Notes: generated by a model from the letters alone, not told the origin. Counted from the first letter of the stretch, positions 45,381-57,800 are shown. The stretch: DNA of 64,000 bases from Morinoia aosen (GCA_030386875.1 CM059568.1:27770120-27834119), one strand, 5' to 3'. Translations and numbers: made by a program.

Positions 45381-47528
45381 ATAAATAAAATTCAAGTCTG
45401 GTTAAAGTTTGCTCATTTTTGTCTTCATTGTTCATTTCACTGTTGATTTATAAGCAAAGTTTAAAAAAGACATCACAGAAAAATAGAATTATAAAAATAC
45501 TCGTCAAACATAAACGTCGGAGTTAAGGTGATTCTTTGGAACATGATGAATTTCACTTTGATTTCATGCACAGAACATTTTCACACATTTCACAAGCACA
45601 ATACAGTACCCAGGAAAGTTCAAGTTGCGAACAAGACGCAAGTATCATCCTCACTTCCACGGCTAGTTGGTTGATGCAAAAAATTCAAGATTTATTCTGA
45701 GCAAATTGTTAGGTGCTCCTACGAACCAGTAATTGTTACGAAGCTATTTCGAAATACTTAACTACCTCTGCATCTACCGCACAATGTACCATCAAAAAGT
45801 TTAAAGAGATTTGTTAAACGACTTTGCCTGGCGTGGAAGACTGCCGAAATTACCACAAAGAGCCACGCAAAAGCTATCCCAGAAATAAAATGAAAACAAC
45901 AACTGCGTTAAAATACCGCCAAAAACTTGGGTTTGCAATGTGCCAGCGTTACCACTCGTACAATCGACGTTGTGTACATAGAAAATGACACTTTTTCCCA
46001 TGCCGAGTCCTTTTCACTGTGCTACAATTTTACTAAAACTTTCGAAGGTGAAGAAAATTGCTTTTAGGAAATACATTTTATAGTACTGTGGAATAGCGAA
46101 GCAAAAATTGAGTTAATTGGAAAAAAATGTATTTAAAAGATTTAGGAAAAGAGCGATGAGACTTTTTGTCTCCAAGAACACAGTGCTAGCAGGTAAACAT
46201 GGAAGAGTTTGCACGAAAATTTTTGGTTGTTTGAGTTCATATGAAACTGATAAAAAATTGCAATAGAAGGAGTGTTGTCACCTGATGGAGAGAACGGAAT
46301 ACAGGATGAAAACGTGAAGTTATCGGTACAAAATCTTAAGCTCAGCCGTCCCCTTCAATGTCAGCACGACAATCACCACGAACAAGTGAAGGCATAACTT
46401 CATAAAATAACATTACAGTTTTATCACGGGCTTCGCTGAAAACTAACTCAAATCCCCCTTGAAAATTTATGGCGAAAATTGAAATTTGAATACGTAGTCT
46501 GTCACAGACAAACTTTAAAGAACTTCTGTACGACACGTATGTAGATAATGAAGGATAGAATAGTAAAAGTATCTTAGCTCAGGCATATTCAAGTTCGTTT
46601 TAAAAATACAAACGCCTAAGTCAAAAAAAGACACCGTTATTTGTTCCCTCAGTCGAACAGAATAAATATTTTTTTTAATCATTTTGATATTGATGTTCTT
46701 ACTGAATTAGTTGCGTTCAGCCCATCGATCTGGAAACTGAGGTTCAATATTTTACTTATTTCATGACGTATAGGGCTTGGACTGACACGTGCATGGCCCA
46801 CTCTCGGCTAACGCTGAAGAGAAGAATATTTCACATTAAAGCAAAAGTGTCAATACTTTTAGCATGTCAGCAAGATATGGTTAACTTATTTTGTTTTTAT
46901 TCATCAGCTGTTAATATTATTTGTGACGGAAGATTGGCAATAAAATATTTAATAAGAGCACACTTTGGCAATAAGGACATCATAAGAAACTCCATAGGGA
47001 ATAGGATGCGATCCTCGCATACGGACCCTCTCTATCGATAAATGAAATAAGTAGTCTTACAATTTCTCTTGCATAATCTTTGGTACTCGGCTGCAGAAGA
47101 AATAAATGCTATTCGCTCAAATTTTGTCAAATTACGCGTATATCAATATTTTTACAGGTCTTTTTGAATATTCTATCGCCCTTTCTGACTGCGGGTATAA
47201 TTTGCATGAGCATCCTTCCCAAAGTTAGGTCTTTGCGCCCATTTCCCTTGCAAATTTTTCTTTGTAGCCTTTTCTCGGAAGAAAAACACCGAAAGTTTCC
47301 GGCCTTCATCATCTGAGTGCAAATTTTCGTTGACTGAAAAAATTATAAAAGCTTGTCATCCTCAGCGGCTCATAAAAAGTTTAAGTCAAGCTCCCGTTCT
47401 AGTTCTGGAGTTTCACTTAATCTGTAAGGAGCGACAATGTCATTAGTTCGAATATAGAACAGCTGAATTTCGGGGAGCTACTCCATCACCAGCGAGACAC
47501 CTGCAACCGCTACATTATGCTTGGTTAG
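45381..47528. other. Unassigned sequence
   Basis: Short frames at 45,801-46,001 (minus), 46,342-46,536 (minus), 46,763-47,041 (plus) and 47,080-47,316 (plus) have no recognisable product. No transposon motifs seen. Confidence 0.35.
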
Positions 47529-47720
47529 CGAGTTCTGTTGCGGTACATCGATTTGCTTAGCGCGTTTTGCTGCGGTGCATTGAATTACTTTGTGAGTTCT
47601 GCTGCGGTACATCGATTTACCTATCGAGTTTGGCTGTGGTATATCGATCTACTAAGCGACTGCTGCTGCAGTATATCAATTTACTTAGCGAGTTATGATG
47701 CGGTAAGTGAATCGATATAT
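47529..47720. repeat. 32-bp tandem repeat, six units
   Basis: Six units in exact 32-bp register (starts 47,529, 47,561, 47,593, 47,625, 47,657, 47,689), consensus CGAGTTCTGCTGCGGTACAT then CGATTTACTTAG, each diverged by several bases. An old minisatellite. The plus frame 47,538-47,759 reads it as YIDLLS-like repeats, a by-product. Confidence 0.92.
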
Positions 47721-48140
47721 AACCAACCGTTCCCACTGTTCCTACCTTCATGCCAATAGAGGCGTGGTATGGAGCGAGGCAAACCGAGAAAGACAGAAGC
47801 CTGCATGTTGCCTTCATAGCTGAGATATCGAAAGGTGCCTTCTGATTGGCACTTCTAATCGATATTAAGTTAACTGTGAGTATTGTAGTCCGTAGACTTG
47901 TGATTATATAAATTTATTGCCAGTTGAGTGAAGTCTGAACGATGATTTAAGTAGCAAACCTAAATGTTTTATGCAATTAAAGAAATAAAATTATTGGTTC
48001 TCCTTCATAAGTTTGAGCTCAAAAGGCCAAACTCATTTTGATGAAAATTAGTGTATATTTTTCAAGTTGATATTCCACACACTCTTACCTTGGGGGGAAT
48101 AATATTGTCGAATCGTTCCGCCCAGGTCCTTCAACTATTA
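47721..48140. other. Unassigned sequence
   Basis: Nothing recognised between the two minisatellites. Confidence 0.4.
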
Positions 48141-48144
48141 TGAT

Positions 48145-48482
48145 GGTGTAGGGGCTGGTGTAGGGGTTGGTGTAGGGTTTAGTGTAGGGGTTGGTGTAGG
48201 GTTTAGTGTAGGGGTTGGTGTAGGGGCTGGTGTACGGGCTGGTGTAGGTGCTGGTGTAGGTGCTGGTGTAGGTGCTGGTGTAGGTGCTGGTGTAGGGGCT
48301 GGTGTAGGGCCTGGTGTAGGAGCTGGTGTAGGGCCTGGTGTTGGGGCTGGTGTAAGGGCTGGAGTAGGTGCTGGTGTAGGTGCTGGTGTAGGTGCTGGTG
48401 TAGGGGCTGGTGTAGGGGCTGGTGTAGAGGCTGGTGTAGGAGATGGTGTAGGTGCTGGTGTAGGGGCTGGTGTAGGGGCTGA
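48145..48482. repeat. 12-bp minisatellite, about 28 units
   Basis: Unit GGTGTAGGGGCT with variants; the first part has a 24-bp higher-order unit including AGTGTAGGGGTT. On the minus strand one frame reads a Pro-Ala-Pro-Thr repeat of over 100 residues and another a Leu-His-Gln-Pro repeat. A proline/threonine-rich protein segment is possible in principle, but both frames are equally open and the flanks are not coding-like. Confidence 0.95.
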
Positions 48483-48741
48483 CTCACGTGTTTGAATAAC
48501 GTCGCTCGGTAACAAGCACCACTCATGCATCAAAACAAACGCAGTAAAATTTCATTTATCATTCGAACACCAATACACCAACTGTTCCTTCTAAGATTTT
48601 TGTCACTGTTTTTTCAATCTAATGCATTGGCAGTCGTACATTCTATCACTGCATTCTTTACATTACCTGAGCCATCGTTAACGAAACCTCAGACGTTTCA
48701 GATCGTTCCCTCCAACGAAGCACCACGACGCAAGTACTCAC

Positions 48742-48846
48742 CCCAACCAGGATGGTGGCCTCCGCCGTGACGTAGTCGTGTACCGGTGCGGGCACGGCGC
48801 TGCTCAGCGACGAGTGCTCGAATGGCGGTGAATATTCTACTCCCAT
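48742..48846 (-). CDS. Candidate first coding exon with splice donor
   Basis: On the minus strand, ATG at 48,846 sits in a strong start context (ACCAAGATGG) and opens 35 codons with high G/C third positions, beginning MGVEYSPPFEHSSLSSAVPA and ending in ATILVG. The exon closes at GGG|GTGAGTAC (donor from 48,741), phase 0. Upstream a strong acceptor (T-rich tract then TTTCAG, exon from 49,133) would place a 5' UTR segment at 48,847-49,133. I do not recognise the protein, and the next exon is not identifiable; it would lie at lower coordinates, probably beyond large introns. Confidence 0.42.
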
Positions 48847-49133
48847 CTTGGTTGATTTTATTCCTCAGTCCACTAGATGAATGCCTTCTTGCGTAAAATT
48901 TACTCTCTGTAAATTTTACTTCATAATGTTCCTTATCATATAATCATTTTGCTTTCGTTTGTCAATACGCAAGACTGAGTTTGTTCTTGTTTTTCATTCG
49001 ACATAATCAATCAGCACCCGATCCAACGAGTACAACGGGGTATCTCTACAGAGCTTCTTTACTAAACTTGTATCACAACGTTCATTAACTAGCCTTCTTT
49101 CGTCTGAACACCGCTGCCAGCTGGCAGTTCTCT

Positions 49134-50753
49134 CTGAAATACAAAAAAAAACACTTTTTATTTCTTTGAAACTGTCGTCGCACTGCCAGAAAATATTTCT
49201 TGAAAATTCAGCGGTACGACCCGATGTCGCCAAGTTAGGATTTGATGTCTTTCTTATTCCGAGGCTGCAGCGTAGTCATGAGGCCAGACGACCCTGGAAG
49301 AGTCATCACATCCTTGCTTAACACAGCGCGCGATGTGGCTCATTACGCGGCGCTCGCTGGAACAGACTACATCCACTGTTGGGGTGACAACCAAAACATT
49401 GCTTTGCAGACCCCATGCGCGGTTGGATGACGTCCAAGCCCTAGCTTATTTCCATACTATTTGAGCTTCGCCTGGAAATAGGGCCTTGTTTTCCGTTGGG
49501 CCGCGGCGCGGCTGCACTTCGCTGGAATTTTATGCGTGTCGCTCGTACGAGGAGATTGGACGCAGCGCTGGAGGCACGTATAACGACGGCACCGGAGTCC
49601 AGATGTCGGTCATTAAATTCTGGCTCAAGGAAATAAAAGCTCTTTGCAAGCTGTTTTCTTCATTTGTCTCGCTCCGTGAAATGACTAATGTGAGAACTCG
49701 TGCACAGAAATAATTTTCGTTCAAGACGTTTCCTGCGTATATAGTGCGGTGCACCAACAAAATTCACTATGAAGATTTTCATCCGCCGCTTGAAACCTGG
49801 CGACTGGTAATTGAGATCTTCCTCCGAGAGTCCACACTTTCTTTCTGAAACAAAAGAAAATAATGTAGTTAATAGGAGAATTTGTTCATGGAGGAGTACT
49901 TCAAACCAAAAAAAATATCAGTTTAAACTCATAACCAATTTCAAAAAATGCCTATCGTAAAATCTTGCTACTGTCCCCCAAACTATTAATAGTAACTGTT
50001 TTAACCAGTAAACTTATGGTCTATTCTGAAACTGGTCCTTGCATCCAGTATTCTATCATATCACTCCTAAATTCTAAGGGCAAAGAGTTGTTTCAATAAC
50101 TGTAAAAAACTTTCCAGACTCTCTTCGACGGTTACCTCGACGGTCTAAGCCTCGATCAATGTCCGAAGAGCAATAATGCGGGCGTGAGTAGCTTTTTTAG
50201 AGATCAACACAGCACTTCCATGAAACCTGAATCTTTACACACCTCAAGCACACTGTCATCGAGAAGACGTAGATGAAACATTATTCAGGGTGAAGTAAAT
50301 TTGGGCATCCTGCTAGTGACTTTCTCAGAGCGCAACCTAACATTTTTTGCTCGAGCCCGGAAAAGATGTACTGCATGGGAAGCCTAGAGAATAAACTGAC
50401 AACATGAACTCCAAAGCAATTTTCTACAAGTTCGTTCACATTTCATGGCCCCGAAAATGGGCTATTTACGCAATAGCTGGCTTCCATGAATGAATAATAT
50501 ATTATTAGTTAACAATATCTGCCGTTCTGATGTTATTTGTATTGTCTTCACATATTCACAGACTCTCAATAAAGCTTAAACTGAACATTGTGAATGACTA
50601 AAATTTTATTTTGCACAACAGAGTAATCATTTCTATAGACCCGGTGCTTTTCCACAACAGAGTTGCATTTGTTTGTCCACTATGACATAAATCCATTACT
50701 TCGGCTCAAAATAGACCATGGTGGTGTTTTTGTGCTCTCTTCCTGTGTTTCAG
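49134..50753. other. CpG-richer region, possible promoter or UTR
   Basis: 49,240-49,640 is CpG- and GC-richer than the surroundings. It could be the promoter and leader of the minus-strand gene suggested at 48.8 kb. A plus frame from ATG 49,245 gives about 61 protein-like codons (DPGRVITSLLNTARDVAHYA then a tryptophan-containing tail) and stops at 49,430; I cannot tell whether it is translated. 49,800-50,660 has nothing recognisable. Confidence 0.3.
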
Positions 50754-51000
50754 CAGGTCAATCAATTGCCCAGGTGCGCTGTTCATCGAGCGGAACAACG
50801 GCCGCTTCTCGCGTGTCGACATTCTGTCAACTCCAAAGTTTCTACAAAAGCGCGTGCTGCAGCCCGTATTGTTTGCGTCGGGGCTGCATGAGGGGGCTCA
50901 GCGTAATATTTTACTGTCAGAATTTCTCTCGCCACAGCAAAAGTTTAAGCAAAACCTGACTTGTGACGGACATTGGCAGCAAATACAAATAAACAAATGA
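50754..51000 (+). CDS. Candidate terminal exon after NAGNAG acceptor
   Basis: A pyrimidine-rich tract ending TTTCAGCAG (50,748-50,756) is a textbook tandem acceptor. Immediately after it one frame runs about 80 codons with strongly G/C-ending codons (INCPGALFIERNNGRFSRVD near its start) to TGA near 50,998. The overlapping frame with an upstream start reads less like a protein. No family recognised and no upstream exon found. The frame is also open a little upstream of the acceptor, which weakens the case. Confidence 0.3.
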
Positions 51001-51589
51001 GTTTGAGTCTTGTTTTTCGTTCAAGCGAACGGTAAATTCTTCAAGAACTTGACCTCTTCCTTTTAAGATTAAGAAGATATATTTCGTGCACTTGCTAAGC
51101 AGGTAGCAATTGCAGAAAAGTAGCAAGAGAACCGCAGAGGGCAAAGCAAGACCCTCATAAGGCCTGCGTCGGCGTTGCTAAGCCATTTGCCTATAAAACC
51201 TTTGCCTCGGGTACCTTTACAAACCAAGCCAGTTTCATCGTTATAATTAGGCAATACACTCCAAGCTATATCAGATCAGTATCAAGCAGTAATTTTCAAC
51301 TTTTTTGATTTCTGTGTAGGTATTTATCACTATAGTAATAAGTAACAATTATTTAGAGCTCGTAACTATTGTTGAAGATCGTCACTCTCGACTTCAACGT
51401 CAGACGTCTTTCACCTTCATGAAATTCCCATTAAGAACCCATGCGTCAAGCCAAGAGCGAGAGTCGTCTCAGAAAAAAATATTTCAACCAACGAGATAAA
51501 TTTCAGCGTCACTCCAGTAAAGAAATTTTAGCGATGTCTGCCTTAGTGTAGCGGGGCTACAAGCCCGGCCCGCGCTGCGGAGCCCGTGT

Positions 51590-51762
51590 GGTGTGCGTCT
51601 CGGTATTGCGGCGCTTGGGAGGCTCTATTCCCCACTTCTCCTTTCATGCTCACCAACGCAGTAGTGCTCTCCTGCTCATGAAGAGTGACCAAGTCGGATT
51701 CCTCGATCTGCTCTTGCACTCTCGCTCACTCGATGATTTGGGTAGACGACGTTCACAACCGA
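51590..51762 (+). CDS. Candidate exon with donor GTAAGAG
   Basis: An open plus frame over a GC-rich segment ends at CCGA|GTAAGAGT (donor from 51,763). In-frame ATG at 51,678 gives MKSDQVGFLDLLLHSRSLDD before RRRSQP. FLDLL...LDD...R faintly resembles a GoLoco motif, but the spacing is not right and I do not assign it. May be a first exon or a chance frame. Confidence 0.22.
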
Positions 51763-53044
51763 GTAAGAGTATTAGATTTGAAGATACAAACAAAACATGT
51801 TGACACACGGCACTATTATCATATTGAATTGATAGAAAAATTGATATTTCAGAGTTCTTCAATTCTTCTAGACAAAAACAATTGCCTCTAGTCCCCTTAG
51901 ACTTTTTATTCATTTCTTCCAGAAATTTTCCACTGAATTAAGATCTGGATATGGGCTTGCTAATAAATTCCACTAAATCTACCTTTAAAAAAAATTTTTA
52001 CTCGCTTCACTGCTCGGGATATCAATGTAACCTCCTCAACAAGGTGTCCCACAAAAATGGCAACCACTCTTTAAAAGCACATTATTGGCTTAATAATAAA
52101 CCTATCTTAGTATACTTTTTCTACTTTGATGGAAAAATTTGTTCTCGGCTATTAACTGGAAAAACATTATAGATATTCTTATTAGGTTGGATTGTACAAT
52201 CTGAAATCAATTTTTTTATGAAGAGGTTGTTGTCAATAAATGAATCGCCTCTGCATTACTCCATTTAAAACCCAATCCATATAAAATATTGATTTAAAAC
52301 ATAATCATAATTTAAAACATAATCTATATTAAATACTGATTTACTCGTATCAGTAATACCATCATAAAAATATAGTAAGCATGGAATTCGATGACAATTA
52401 TCTCTTCCAAATGCAGCGTGCAAAGAACCAGCGAGAGATTAGGGTAAATTGCTGCCCAAAAAAAAGAAGTTGCAAACTGTTTCAAGAAAAATTCGAAAAA
52501 GCCTCTCCCAATGGAAAATTTTTTTCAAAGAGCATTACTGGCGATACAAAGCTCAAATTCAATCATGTCGGTACCGTACATAATCTAAACAAAGGCAATG
52601 GCCGGGGGATTTGAAATCCTCTAAGCAGGCTGTAACATTGTTCATGTCAGACAAAAAAATCAAACTGTCTGCTGCAGAAATCCTCAAGGTTTATCAAAAT
52701 CGTCGTTTTCGTACGTTGTTCCAGATTTTGATAAAAGTAAAAGCGTTATTTAATAGAGGCTTTTAGATGAAGGTCTCAGACGTCGGTCATTTTTTCAATT
52801 GTTCTTATATCAACCAGCTGAACATCTCGGTCTTTTATTTATATTGTTGTAGGAGACGAGATAGCTTTGCATCTGACCGGAAAAAAAGCCTTAGACACTA
52901 TTCTATCCGTCAAAATACTAGACACTAAACAAGACACTATATTCCTGAAAAAGCTGTTTTTGATGTTCCATTAAGCCGAATGAGAGTGCCAATACATGGG
53001 TTAGTTTGTGTGACAGTGAAATTGTAATTGGACCAATATTCTAC

Positions 53045-53450
53045 GAAAATAAGCTGACTGGTGGAAACCCCTCAGGGTGCGAAGAAGAGCCGATAGGCTT
53101 CGGTTAATTAGGCTGGCTTATCCTATATGCTTTGGGGACAAGGTGCCCGCAGATGAGATACTGTGGGGTTAGCTCAGCTATAAATAGGCATTCGGAACAT
53201 ATTATGCACCCACTTTGCTTCTTTCAGGTTTCATATTTATTCCGCTACCTACTCTTTATCTTTTCTTCCTATCCTTCATAACATGCTGTTATTATGCGCA
53301 GTGTCTCTTAAATAGAAACACATCTTGTGCATAGATTCCACACTATTTTCTTTATCCAAACTGAATGGTGCCTTCTCTCTTCTATATGTGGAAACATCTT
53401 TACAGTGAAAACAGAACCTTAAACTAACTACTGTACTATACATAGGTAGA
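53045..53450 (+). repeat. Dispersed repeat, copy 2, inside mariner relic
   Basis: Shares CTTGTGCATAGATTCC (53,324-53,339) and AATGGTGCC (53,364-53,372) with the reverse complement of 1,850-2,000, and a TTAATTAGGCTGG/TTAGTCGGGCTGG-like word near its start. It separates the catalytic and C-terminal parts of the transposase, so it inserted after the transposon. Element class unknown. Confidence 0.5.
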
Positions 53451-53560
53451 AGAAATTACTTTCATAACCTAAATACAAGAGTGATTACAGTTTAAAACTC
53501 CCTACATTTATCAGTTTGACGACACTTGGAGCATGGAAGATGGAGGACCTTGCCGACACC

Positions 53561-53646
53561 AGACACTGATGTACAAAAGTGTAATAGTCGGTCGGTGTAA
53601 AATTTATTGAAAATAAAATTGTAAAAATTATAATATCATACCTTTA
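53561..53646 (+). repeat. 86-bp direct repeat, copy 1
   Basis: Begins AGACACTGATGTACAAAAGT and ends ATATCATACCTTTA. Identical to 54,746-54,831 except one T/C difference. Lies inside the mariner relic just before its C-terminal part. Confidence 0.95.
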
Positions 53647-53880
53647 GTGTTGTTGTGAGATCATATGTGTGAATCGTGTTTGCGTAAAGCTTGGCCCTCA
53701 GAAACACCGGTCCTGTCACCCTGTGACTTTTTTCGGTATTATTTAATGTCATAGGCTTACAATTCAACACCAAACTTTGGATGAGTTAAAATATAGCCAA
53801 TATAACTGAATTGAACGTGCTTAAATGCAACTCAGGTATGAAAATGCGAGTCATGAGGAATATAAAATAGTCAAGTCAAT

Positions 53881-54745
53881 TGCCTCTATTCAATTAATAT
53901 CCTGTTCCATTTTATTTTTATAATAAACGTTAATTTTCCTGAGAATTCAATAGTTTGTATTGTCCTTTAAAAGCCGAGGTCAAATTTCCGTAACGCAATA
54001 CGTAAAATAAAAACGATTCATTCATTGAAAGCGTTCACATTATAAAAAAGTGGTTCAACTACCTTGCTTACATTTTGTATCCTAATAATATTTGCAATCT
54101 CTTTCAATAAGTTGCCGATAACAAATTTCGCATTAATCTAAAAAAGGAAATTAAAATAGGCCAATGCATCAGCTAATAATACGTTCTTAAAGAGGCGATT
54201 CGATTTACTGTGGGACACTCTTTTGAATTAACACAATGTGTCATTCGCATGTTGGCTCGCTTGCTAGCACCGTCCCTATCTACACTCATTCACTAAATTA
54301 AATGCCTGAATATTGAGAATTATTTGACCGGAAATTTTATTATTAATTACTATTTATTGATGCTGATTGATGTATTTTCCAATGCTATCGAAACGTAAAA
54401 TTAGGGAAATCAGAAGAAAAAATGATACGCATCTAAATAGTTCTGCAGAAGAATTTTTAGGAATGCAGCAACACTTCAACTTAAAAACACAGTCAATTTT
54501 AATGGAGGGACAAAATGCTGATCTAATAAAGTTATAAAAATGCATTATAGAATAATATTTAGTGCCGTCATTTTCGACGAGCAGTGCACACTAATCCTGC
54601 ATAAACTCAAAGTAGTTCATCAATTGTACACGAAGTGGGTAGAGTTTAGCTCTTCTAAAGTTCCCTGTACCAGCAGCTTTGTTAATTGAAGCCGTACAGC
54701 CAACAAGACATCTGTTACCTGCACCTGATATCGTCCCAAAAAACA
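53881..54745. other. Sequence between the 86-bp repeats
   Basis: AT-rich, without recognisable genes. The 63-codon minus frame at 54,354-54,545 has no family resemblance. Confidence 0.4.
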
Positions 54746-54831
54746 AGACACTGATGCACAAAAGTGTAATAGTCGGTCGGTGTAAAATTTATTGAAAATA
54801 AAATTGTAAAAATTATAATATCATACCTTTA
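54746..54831 (+). repeat. 86-bp direct repeat, copy 2
   Basis: Partner of 53,561-53,646 at an offset of 1,185 bp. Followed by unrelated sequence (TCAAAGCC...). Confidence 0.95.
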
Positions 54832-57800
54832 TCAAAGCCACCCCTTAGCATCTTTGGCACGTTGAACTTTAATATGAAACATGACCACAGCTGACCTCAG
54901 TACGTAGCAAGTCAGAACGTAAGATTCATTTTTCCTCCAGACCTGTTCGCTCTGATCGGTTCAGTTGGACCGTGCGCGCATAATTAGATTACGTCTAAAG
55001 AAGCAGGAACGGTAACACTTGGGCCCAGGTTTGCGCACTGTATACCTGCATCAGTGTACTTGTACTTAGTATGAGCTGCACCTGCTTGGTGCGTGATTCG
55101 TTGCGCGCGGCATCACTGGTTCGGTTGGCTGTCTGTCTGAAGGAACTCGTGGACGTGGGGGAGTGTCTTGGACCGTCACTTCGATTGCTCGAGTGAGTAA
55201 GCATGAAGTATTTCCGGGAGCACTTGCGCTTAACGAATGGAGAAACCGTAGATTTCTCGTTGACCCCTGAGTGAGAACCACCGAATAATTTGGTTCCAAC
55301 TGCCGTATGCATAAAAACATCATTGTATTAGTGCTGGCAAGAGATGAAGTACATAGTGCTTGAAATTTAAATTTCGTACGTAACTATTTTTTCTATCGTT
55401 CTAGCTATACCAAGCTGAGAACGTGACTAATAACGCATTAGAAATTCATAACACCAATGAAAAAATTACAGATAATTATAATACACGTACTAGTTAACAA
55501 AAGATAAAAGTTTGAGTCAGTAAAAAATATTTAATGTTTAAATGTAAAATGTTCAAAATATAAAATGTTTCAATAAATGATTACGATTTAACATGTAATA
55601 ATCTGATCGCCTTTCTCCTATTTAGGCCTTCACTGCACTTACTGACATACTGTACAGTGCCAAAACCTTGTACACTCAAATGCGACAACGCTACGTAACA
55701 CAGCGCGTTTCGCATAAATGTATCATCCTAATTTAATGTTTCGTGTTATGATTTTTATGTAATTTTTTATAATTTTTTGCTTACATGTTCCCGTTTCCAC
55801 CTCTAATCACTAAAGCTGGTGGTCAGGATTTACAAAATTCACACATTACGAGAGTGATTGAGCTTTATCCATTATTGGTCATTCTATTAATAGTACATTG
55901 TTCTCATGTCCATCAACACCCAGGAGGCTTCGATGCGACGTGTGAGCTACAGAGCGCCGAATAATAATTTAAAGTTTCATGCATTTTTCCACATACCGCA
56001 TGCTATCTAACAACTGAAAGACTAAAAGCCTCATTCAAGAATGAAATCTGTTCTGTAAATAACCCTCTAAAGGGACAGAGATGGCGACGCAGAGCTTGTT
56101 TCATGGACAGCAACAGAGGCTAGGCGATCACGTGTCAGACAAAGATATCGGGGCGCTTAACGAGGTGTTATCGAACTGAACGATAAGCCTGTAGATGAAA
56201 TGTTCTAAATGCCTCGGTAATGGAACAGAAGGGCGGGCTGACACTATCTGTACATAGAAAGAGAGTGTTTCGAAAACGTTGTGCAAGAAGAATATAAGAT
56301 AAATCTCAAGACGAATCTGAGAAATGGAGGCCCAATATAAGATGAAAAAAACACCTACTGGTTTAGGATGAAACTAAAAACGAAGCTCAAGGAAAGAGAA
56401 CTGAAATGATGGCACAAATTTAACCAAAGAGAAACAAAAAAAAAGAGGAACCCGAAATTTTGAGGATAATTTGACCTCACAAATTTACTCGTTCATTAAT
56501 AATTTAAATTGAGCACATTAGGGTAATGCACTACATGATCTTATAATGTTCTGCTCAGTGTAAATTGAAAAAAAGTATGTGAAGGAAGGCTGGCTCCAAA
56601 AGTATGATGGCGCATTTGTACTGAAATTAGTTGTTCATGACTTTTCTCTGTAAGTGGAGTTCCCGAACAGGAAAGGCTCCGGCCTACCGCTTGCGTATAG
56701 GACTGAGAGATAAATGAACCGTAGCATGTGAAGGCAGTTTTGCTTTACCTCATGGTTTTTTCACAAAATTTTGGACTCGGCGTCAAATTGCGACTTACAA
56801 GGATTTTTGCGATGAGTTTCAGTAGGTAGAGGCTCAGTATGAAAACTGAAGCGACCAAATCTGCTAAAGCAAGGCCCAATTAATCGTGTTGACTGACACT
56901 TGAATGCTCGACAGTTGAGCTGTAGAAACGAAAACGTCTTTTGTTGTGTATATGTTAATAAGATTACCCTTCTAGCCATAGAGGCCTGATAGGTTTTTTA
57001 TACAGATTAGGCGAGCCATCATTGATAACTCAACTTCGTTTCCGGAAAAAAAGGGTCATTGCTCGTTTTATTTACTTCGTGTTTGTATGATCCAGCCGCC
57101 ACCAAGTAATCCACTAAGATTCCGCTTCGTGGATTCCTTGACTGCCGAGTCCGCCAACAACCGCTGGCAACCTGCCAGCAATACATGCACCTACCATCAT
57201 CCGTACGAACTCCTTCGCTTTGACTAACGCATGAACTCAGCGCAATTTTCGTTAGCGCATAATCAACCAAGTAACCGATATGTTTGTCTGCCTCTATTGA
57301 CAGGTGACTGACAAGAGCCTTTTTTGCTCTATCTGAAATGTTTTTACACGCCCCACGTTGTGACCAACAAATGCATCATATATCAAGGAAAATCTCCAAG
57401 AGCACAGAAAATCATGGAACTTTTTTATCTTTCTCTAGTTTTTCGTACTGAATGAATGACGCAGGCAATAATTCCTCATTGTGACAGCAGCAGTGACAAG
57501 GCAGCCATGATTTATAAATTAGGCGACGCTTCTGCGAAAATTATTAGCGCCGCACAAAAATAAATCTTGACTGGGGTTTCATTTATTTTATCATTCGCCA
57601 GGCCTGGTATTAGAGAGCTTTTGAAATAGGTTTATCCCAAGATAAATACCAATTAAAATAAGCTTGAATCCTGAGCACAGGATTGGAGTGAGGCGACCGC
57701 TGGACTCTTGCAGCATCATGAAGCCCAGCGTTATTGTGGGCTGTGGACTGTGTAGCGCTACCACTCAAAATTAATCTTGCGTCCTGCCTAATTTTCTAGC

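Larger units (their letters stand above)
52381..53880 (+). pseudogene. Mariner-type transposase, interrupted relic
   Basis: N-terminal helix-turn-helix at 52,381-52,611: CKLFQEKF, then GTVHNLNKGNGR, matching the DUF4817-like KF-ETGSVHN-P-SGR signature. Next comes SAAEILKVYQNRRFRTLFQI (52,670-52,740). A catalytic-core stretch from about 52,855 reads DEIALHLTGK (first catalytic D), FDVPLSRMRV and VIGPIFYENKLTG (near 53,030). The C-terminal part lies at 53,690-53,830: LSPCDFFRYYLMS and QHQTLDELKYSQYN, where SPDLTPCDFFLWGYLKS and LDELK are usual. Between about 53,050 and 53,560 unrelated repeat sequence is inserted. Frameshifts and stops elsewhere; dead. Confidence 0.72.

Noticed and set aside
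44515-45381. Cysteine/tryptophan-rich proteins of 130-250 residues
   Set aside because: All three frames give the same peptide because of the 28-bp unit; no gene context.
48138-48533. Proline-threonine-alanine mucin-like protein
   Set aside because: Produced by a 12-bp minisatellite; a second frame is equally open and flanks are not coding-like.
51678-51762. GoLoco motif exon
   Set aside because: FLDLL and LDD are present but the conserved DQR triad and spacing are not.
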